This document shows, piece by piece, positions 59,070 to 64,000 of a stretch of DNA of 64,000 nucleotides (its first letter is position 1; each line of letters starts with the position of its first letter). The stretch covers positions 682,001 to 746,000 of the forward strand of contig NZ_JACCCU010000002.1 in assembly GCF_013410875.1 (NCBI RefSeq). The letters run 5' to 3'. The translations under genes and the position numbers were made by a program. The DNA is from Tunturiibacter empetritectus (GTDB lineage Bacteria > Acidobacteriota > Terriglobia > Terriglobales > Acidobacteriaceae). The notes beneath the pieces were generated by a model. It saw only the letters and a program-made list of their open reading frames with translations. It ran no database searches and was not told the DNA's origin.

Positions 59070-62012
59070 TTAGGGCTGTTTCTGCAAGGTAAGCGAGAGG
59101 AAGCCCTGTGTGCCTGTACCCACGGCGAGGTTCGTCGTCTCAGCTATGCCCGGGATCTGCTGCGGAACAACCGTCAACAGTCCGTTCGCGTCCGAGACAG
59201 CAAAAGACTGCGAGGAGGCAAGCACAGGTGCGATAGGACAACGCCCCCGATTCGGACACGCCGGTTGCCAGGCACTCACAGTCTCAAAGATCTGGACCAC
59301 AGCCCCCCCAACAGGATGAGACGCCGTATCCGTAACCTGCAGAACAACCGGCACAATTGTTCCATTCGCCGGAACAATCAGATTGGCTCCGCTCACCGCG
59401 ATCACCCGCAGGTCCGCAAGATCCACGCCCGCTGTAGTAAACGGATCGCAGACGTTCGTCCACGCACAGCCAGAGAGCGTCGCCTCAGCACCCGCCGCCA
59501 ACGGGCCAGCCGTCGCAACCGTCTGCGCAATCCCCTGCGAGTTCACCACAGAGCTGGCCGGCGCCACCGACACAACACCCGAAGTCGTCTGCCAGCCAAC
59601 CGGCACCCCTGCAGTAGCGGCAAAGTTATCGCTCACGCTGACCTGTGGAGTCCATGCAAAGGTTGTGCCCGCAGCAATGTACTCCATCGCCTGCACCGCA
59701 GTCGCCGTTTGAACGCGCACCGCCGTCATGAAGGAAGCAGCCACCATGCCATCGACTCCAGCCGCCTGCAGCGCAATCGTACTCGAACTCAACGGAGTCA
59801 CCAGCGTCGACGCCATACCGTTCGCGTCCGTGTTGACAGTGCAACTGGCCGCTCCACAAGTAGCGAACTGCACCGTTCCCGCCGTCGCAGTGAACGTGAC
59901 AGCCTCACCTGCTACAGGAGTCACTCCATCGCCGTCGAGCACTCTCACCGCAAAAGGCGTCGCAGCACTCAGTCCAAGCTGCACCAGGCCCGATGGCGCA
60001 CTCACCAGGCTGATCACAGGCACCGGTGCGGCGTAGCTCAGCGCCTGCGTCATCACCGTCGTCCCCCCGGTAGACAGATCCGTCACAGCAACATCGGCCA
60101 CCAGCCCGGTCGTGGACCCCAGAGCATGAATCGAAGGTGCCGTCGCCACAATCGTGTTCGCAGTCCAACTCGAAACCGTTGCTGCAACCCCATTGACGGT
60201 CACCGTATCTCCGGTGCGAAAGCCCATTCCCGTGATGGTAATCACGCCTCCCGACGCGTTCATCGTGGCTGGGCTCAACGAGTCTGCGTAGAGCACGCGC
60301 GCCCCATAGTTGAAATCAGGCCGCCCATCGCCACGCTGATCGGCGATCCCAATTCGTAACTGATTCGGTTGCGTAAACGAGGTGGCCAGCCTGGTCATGC
60401 CGTTTGCCTCGCCATTAAAGGCCTCACCTGCACTGGCAACTCCAGGCAATGAGCCCAGCGCATCCGTCGCGTTCCACACGCCGATCACCGGCATCGCCTT
60501 TACGTTGCTCGCGAACCCCTGCTCATCTTCCGCCGTCACCTCAACCGTCAACGAGCGATTGGCTTTGACCGAGAGCGAAGACCACGCAGAGTGCCCATAC
60601 TCGCAAAGCTGATCCTGCCACCATCCCTGCGCCGGCACTGCCGCGGGAGCAGCCTCCGTCCCGTCCGTGCCAGAGTTGCAGGCGGTCACTGGATTGTCAG
60701 TCTCCCAATCGAGATGCGCTTGCGCGTAGCTGCCGTAGATTCCTTCAGTAAGCACCGGGTCCGAGCCGGAGGGTGCCACGGTATTGGCGATGTAAGGTCC
60801 CACCGCATATTGCCCCATATACAGCGGATTGACAGGTTCGGTCTCCAGAATCAGTTGCTGCCAGCTGCCGGGGAGCATCGGTATTCGTTGAATCAACGTA
60901 TATCCCTGGTACCACGAGTCCTGGGTCCCCTGACTCCCTGCCATGGACGAATCCGTACCCGTCACCGGGTTGCCATTCGATTGACGGTACAACGAACCCG
61001 AGACACCGGAAGCAACGTACCAGTCTTCAATCTGCGCCAGCAGCGTGAACTGCGGCCATCGACGTACGACGACGTTCACCCCCTGCATCCCCTCCACGCC
61101 CGGAAAACTCATATGACCGTTAAGCTCATTCGCATTCAGCAGGCTGTCCTGCTTCCCCGGGCCCGCCTGCCCTTGAGCGATGAAGTAAAGTTGCGCCAGT
61201 GCCGACAGGTCGTCCGGCCGCAAGGTAAACGGTTGCGGCATGCACTGGTAGGTGTAAGGGCCGCAGATGATGTCGATCGGATGCATCACCGGCCAGTACA
61301 GCGCCTGGTTGACCGTAGGTTGCGGGCTGTCAGTAAAGACATTGTCATTGGTCTGCGACCAACCCAGGCCAAGCACGCGCCCAAACGCCCTCATCAACTG
61401 GTACTGCAGCTGCATCTGTTGCTGAGGTGCAGGCCCGGCACATCGGCCATTGAGGATAAGAATCGCGTGCTGAATGAAACCCGCCGGCACAATCGAGTCA
61501 ACGCTCTCGGTCACGCCGTTCTGCAGGCACCCCGACGGGTCGCTCGCTCCACTGCCCAGCAAAAGATCCGTGACCGAACCATCCCTGTCGTAGATCACAG
61601 CAATCTGCTTGGCCAGGTAGTTGCTGCTCTCGACATCCGCCGGAAAGATTGGCCCATTCGATCCGAGAAAAGCATTCGCTCCGCTCACATGCTCCTCGAG
61701 CACGCCACCGTGCGAAAGCACCAGGCTCGCGGTCGGAACATTCCACACCGCGGCTGCCGCCGCAACAAGAGCATCCGCAGCCGCATGGTTCACATTCGAG
61801 CTCAGATCGCCGGGGTCCGTAAAATAAAGCGGCTGATTCGTGTACCAGACCACCGGAACCCCGGAGGTCGTAAAGTACGGCGGCCCCGTCACCCAGCGCG
61901 GCCCACCGGCCCAAACCGTCGCCGCGCTCGCGAACCACAAGATCGCCATCGCCCAAAGAGTCTGCCGTCGTATCTCGGTTCGAGTTCGTAAGCTGGGGTC
62001 AGGGCGTGACAT
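59070..62012 (-). CDS. exported matrixin-like protein with degenerate zinc site and IPT/Ig domains
   Basis: This is a 980-residue secreted protein with a signal peptide (TLWAMAILWFASAATVWAGG). The first 300 residues follow the layout of matrixin (M10) peptidases: VVWYTNQPLYFTDPGDLSSN, the ALVAAAAAVWNVP helix, and the met-turn plus end helix YWPVMHPIDII...LRPDDLSALAQLYF. The zinc-binding motif expected as HEFGHVLGLxH reads RAFGRVLGLGW, so all three His and the Glu are gone. Downstream are an IPT/TIG domain (about 570-650, GGVITITGMGFRTGDTVTVN) and Ig-like beta domains up to the C terminus. It is probably a structural or binding protein. The start overlaps the stop of the next upstream gene by 14 bp. 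Confidence 0.75.
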   Translation of the reverse strand: MSRPDPSLRTRTEIRRQTLWAMAILWFASAATVWAGGPRWVTGPPYFTTSGVPVVWYTNQPLYFTDPGDLSSNVNHAAADALVAAAAAVWNVPTASLVLSHGGVLEEHVSGANAFLGSNGPIFPADVESSNYLAKQIAVIYDRDGSVTDLLLGSGASDPSGCLQNGVTESVDSIVPAGFIQHAILILNGRCAGPAPQQQMQLQYQLMRAFGRVLGLGWSQTNDNVFTDSPQPTVNQALYWPVMHPIDIICGPYTYQCMPQPFTLRPDDLSALAQLYFIAQGQAGPGKQDSLLNANELNGHMSFPGVEGMQGVNVVVRRWPQFTLLAQIEDWYVASGVSGSLYRQSNGNPVTGTDSSMAGSQGTQDSWYQGYTLIQRIPMLPGSWQQLILETEPVNPLYMGQYAVGPYIANTVAPSGSDPVLTEGIYGSYAQAHLDWETDNPVTACNSGTDGTEAAPAAVPAQGWWQDQLCEYGHSAWSSLSVKANRSLTVEVTAEDEQGFASNVKAMPVIGVWNATDALGSLPGVASAGEAFNGEANGMTRLATSFTQPNQLRIGIADQRGDGRPDFNYGARVLYADSLSPATMNASGGVITITGMGFRTGDTVTVNGVAATVSSWTANTIVATAPSIHALGSTTGLVADVAVTDLSTGGTTVMTQALSYAAPVPVISLVSAPSGLVQLGLSAATPFAVRVLDGDGVTPVAGEAVTFTATAGTVQFATCGAASCTVNTDANGMASTLVTPLSSSTIALQAAGVDGMVAASFMTAVRVQTATAVQAMEYIAAGTTFAWTPQVSVSDNFAATAGVPVGWQTTSGVVSVAPASSVVNSQGIAQTVATAGPLAAGAEATLSGCAWTNVCDPFTTAGVDLADLRVIAVSGANLIVPANGTIVPVVLQVTDTASHPVGGAVVQIFETVSAWQPACPNRGRCPIAPVLASSQSFAVSDANGLLTVVPQQIPGIAETTNLAVGTGTQGFLSLTLQKQP

Positions 62013-62796
62013 GCTGCGCCTTCTGCCACGAGTTCAACAACCCCAGCACCACATCCACCGAAGCCTGCTGCGCGGGGGTCGATGCATCCGACGCATTGGT
62101 GTATCCAAGCGGCTGAACCGGCGATACGTCCCTGCCAATCGATCCCGCTGCGACCATCTGCCCGGCCTGCTGCCCAGTCGCACCCGGCCCAGTCGCACCC
62201 AGCTGAGGAAACGTACTCGCTGGCCTCACCGCCTCACTGCGATAAGTCACCGTACGCGGCAACCTCGCGCCCAGCCATCGAAGGTCGACAAACGACGACG
62301 AAGATGGCGGAGCCACCAAACTCTCCGCCATGACACCGGCCTTCCCCGGGCTCACCCCCGCGCCCTGGCGAATCGGAATAGCTCCATCAAGCCCCTCAAC
62401 CGGCGAGCTCATCCCGCCCGCGCTCGGAGCATGCAGCAGCATCAGCAGGCGTTGTCCCACGCGATACCGCTCAGCGCCACCGGCCCAAAGCCCGCCCCAC
62501 TCCCGCAACCTGTACGGCTGGCCGGTTCTGCACCCAAGAATCGCCTCATCGACGCGAAAATCAACCTCGACGACCCCTGACGCTGGCCCAACACCGACGG
62601 GAAGCCGCACCGCCAGCACCTGCCCCATGAAGATGACGCCTGCCCGGTCCGACATCTCGTGTAGAACATCCGTAACCATCTGCGCTCCCGCAGAGGGAGC
62701 CGCCTGGCCCCAGGCCATCGAAGCCGCCAGCAGCGCAGTCACAGCAACGGCGCGCAGCCGAAAAAAAACTCGCAGCATCCCAGTCATGCAGGCCAT
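61999..62796 (-). CDS. exported partner protein of unknown function
   Basis: This is a 265-residue protein that precedes the matrixin-like gene and overlaps it by 14 bp, so the two are translationally linked. It has a signal peptide (LRAVAVTALLAASMAWGQ), then a conserved-looking beta domain (VIFMGQVLAVRLPVGVGPAS, VVEVDFRVDEAILGCRTGQP, YRLREWGGLWAGGAERYRVG, QRLLMLLHAPS). This has the feel of the OB-like tissue-inhibitor (NTR/TIMP-like) folds, where a FxGxV strand and WGGLW segment occur. That likeness is weak and I give no name. The C-terminal 70 residues are Pro/Ser/Gln-rich and probably disordered. The start could also be Met7. Confidence 0.62.
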   Translation of the reverse strand: MACMTGMLRVFFRLRAVAVTALLAASMAWGQAAPSAGAQMVTDVLHEMSDRAGVIFMGQVLAVRLPVGVGPASGVVEVDFRVDEAILGCRTGQPYRLREWGGLWAGGAERYRVGQRLLMLLHAPSAGGMSSPVEGLDGAIPIRQGAGVSPGKAGVMAESLVAPPSSSSFVDLRWLGARLPRTVTYRSEAVRPASTFPQLGATGPGATGQQAGQMVAAGSIGRDVSPVQPLGYTNASDASTPAQQASVDVVLGLLNSWQKAQHVTP

Positions 62797-62884
62797 CCCG
62801 TCCCTCCGTCCTCTCCTTGTTCTTCGTCAGGAGAGTCACGTTACGAACGGTTGTCCTGTTTCCGTACACTGCGCCACCTTGCAG

Positions 62885-63085
62885 CTAGATCTCCGGGTAG
62901 AAGTCGAAGAACGCGTCGATGCTCATCCGCAGCTGCGCCTCAATCTGCTCCCGGCTGCCCTCCAGCACATGCAGCGTCACATGCGCCTCGTTGCCGTTCT
63001 TCAGGGTTACGGGCGCCTCGCCCACGGACGCGATCTCATCCGCAGGTAACAGCCTCATTCCATACACCAGGGTCAGGTTTGCCAT
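62885..63085 (-). CDS. small protein of unknown function
   Basis: This is a 66-residue soluble protein: MANLTLVYGMRLLPADEIAS, VGEAPVTLKNGNEAHVTL, HVLEGSREQIEAQLRMSIDA and FFDFYPEI. The pattern is strand-turn-strand followed by one helix. ATG 63085 is preferred; the frame remains open to 63190, but that upstream part overlaps the trxB start region and reads as non-coding. The ribosome site is weak. I do not recognise the family, though similar short proteins often accompany trxB in Acidobacteriaceae genomes, to my memory. It is divergent from trxB with 84 bp between the starts. Confidence 0.55.
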   Translation of the reverse strand: MANLTLVYGMRLLPADEIASVGEAPVTLKNGNEAHVTLHVLEGSREQIEAQLRMSIDAFFDFYPEI

Positions 63086-63169
63086 AGTCTCAATTGTTTC
63101 ACTAATCCCGCCAAAAACCCCGCTTTGCATCTTTTCCCCCCGTGGCGCATTTACACTAGTGGAGCTAAT

Positions 63170-64000
63170 ATGCCCGAAAACATAACGCACGACACTGTCA
63201 TCCTCGGCTCAGGCTGCGCCGGACTCACTGCCGCCATCTACACCGGCCGCGCCAACCTCAAGCCGCTCGTCCTCGAAGGCCACGAGCCCGGCGGCCAGCT
63301 CTCGATTACCACCCTGGTTGAAAACTTTCCCGGCTGGCCCGAGGGCGTGCAAGGCCCCGACCTCATCGAGAACATGAAGAAACAGGCTGTCCGCTTCGGC
63401 GCCGAACTCCGCCTCGCCCATCTCAGCTCCATCGACCTCACCAAGCGTCCCTTTGCCCTCAACCTCGGCAAGGAGACCATCCACACCCGCACCCTCATCA
63501 TCGCCTCAGGTGCCAGCGCACGATGGCTGAATCTCCCCTCCGAGCAGGCCCTCATCGGCCACGGCGTCACCTCCTGCGCCACCTGCGACGGCTTCTTCGC
63601 CTCAGGCAAGGAGATCGCCGTCATCGGCGGCGGCGACACCGCCATGGAAGAGGCTCTCTTCCTCACCCGCTTCGCCACCAAGGTCACCATCATCAACCGC
63701 AGCGAGAAGTTCCGCGCCTCCAAGATCATGCTCGACCGCGCCATGGCTCACCCCAACATCCGCTTCCTCTCCAGCACCGTCGTCGAAGAGGTCCTCGGCG
63801 TAGAAGAGAAGGACGTCAAGGGCCTCCGCGTCAAAAATCAGGTCTCCGGCGAGCAGTACGTTCTGCCCGTCGCCTTCATGTTCCTCGCCATCGGCCACAT
63901 CCCCAATGCCGAAGCCTTCCGCGGCATGATCGACGTCGACCACGAGGGCTACATCCAGACGCGCAACAACGTCTTCACCACCCATAACGGCGAGATCATC
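63170..64000 (+). CDS. trxB: thioredoxin-disulfide reductase, N-terminal part
   Basis: This is the first 277 codons of an FAD/NADPH reductase that keeps thioredoxin reduced in the cytoplasm; the gene runs off the window end. ATG 63170 has GGAG 5 bp upstream. The FAD motif is TVILGSGCAGLTAAIYTGRA (with Cys in place of the common Pro). GGQLSITTLVENFPGWPEGV, the redox-active CATCDG pair (Cys136, Cys139), the NADPH motif IAVIGGGDTAMEEALFLTRF and the IGHIPNAEAF segment are all present. Together they give a standard low-molecular-weight bacterial TrxB. No thioredoxin gene is visible in the window. Confidence 0.92.
   Translation, partial: MPENITHDTVILGSGCAGLTAAIYTGRANLKPLVLEGHEPGGQLSITTLVENFPGWPEGVQGPDLIENMKKQAVRFGAELRLAHLSSIDLTKRPFALNLGKETIHTRTLIIASGASARWLNLPSEQALIGHGVTSCATCDGFFASGKEIAVIGGGDTAMEEALFLTRFATKVTIINRSEKFRASKIMLDRAMAHPNIRFLSSTVVEEVLGVEEKDVKGLRVKNQVSGEQYVLPVAFMFLAIGHIPNAEAFRGMIDVDHEGYIQTRNNVFTTHNGEII

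Noticed and set aside
60591..61991. 466-residue plus-strand open frame
   Set aside because: Arg/His-rich shadow of the 980-residue exported protein on the other strand.

Overview
The window looks like a chromosomal segment of an Acidobacteriota bacterium, probably family Acidobacteriaceae (Granulicella / Edaphobacter / Terriglobus type). This is inferred from the gene repertoire (tandem FG-GAP/ASPIC proteins, an NHL plus Ig-like giant surface protein, many exported glycosidases and peptidases, dispersed palindromic intergenic repeats) and from the moderately high G+C, not from a marker gene. I see no rRNA, tRNA, transposase, phage gene or CRISPR array.

Layout. 0-4.8 kb: the tail of a GH13 glycosidase, a SAM methyltransferase, a GNAT acetyltransferase and an exported debranching-type glycosidase. 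4.9-20.0 kb: a long same-strand run that is the most interesting part. It holds an exported unknown protein, a secreted TPR protein, three consecutive seven-bladed FG-GAP/ASPIC-UnbV (CRTAC1-like) proteins, a five-haem cytochrome fused to TPRs, a mono-haem cytochrome c, a membrane histidine kinase with a beta-propeller sensor, its LuxR-type response regulator and a small exported protein. Several of these genes overlap by 4-8 bp. I infer an envelope redox and binding system with its own two-component regulator. 20.1-21.2 kb: an exported GH130-like enzyme. 21.3-28.5 kb (minus strand): a 2220-residue NHL/Ig-repeat surface protein coupled to a small outer-membrane barrel. 28.8-32.2 kb: small proteins, a second barrel and a BON-domain protein, separated by repeat-rich DNA.

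33.0-35.4 kb (minus strand): a tightly coupled operon of ECF sigma factor, two small membrane proteins (one with zinc ribbons) and a LytTR response regulator. 35.6-38.3 kb: rlmB coupled to an M1-peptidase-like protein whose active-site glutamate is missing. The 33.0-38.3 kb block is flanked by two inverted copies of a roughly 270-bp element that carries a terminator-like hairpin. 38.8-41.4 kb: an AsmA-like protein and signal peptidase I. 41.6-46.2 kb: a Tat-exported alginate-lyase-like protein, a 180-bp nested palindrome, and a Ser/Thr kinase with TPRs plus a small downstream protein.

46.3-52.4 kb (minus strand): a fatty acid desaturase, an EF-P family factor with an EfpL/YeiP-type loop, a small protein with a 63-residue Asp/Glu tract, a sodium/solute symporter and an M13 peptidase. 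52.5-58.9 kb: an M61 peptidase with a frameshift near its 3' end, a YihY/BrkB membrane protein, an MBL-fold hydrolase, an aldo/keto reductase and a type II NADH dehydrogenase. 59.1-64.0 kb: an exported matrixin-like protein whose zinc site has decayed, its exported partner, a small unknown protein and the start of trxB.

Two themes recur: export to the envelope (Sec and Tat signals, barrels, beta-propellers, Ig repeats), and intergenic spaces filled with dispersed palindromic repeats rather than genes.
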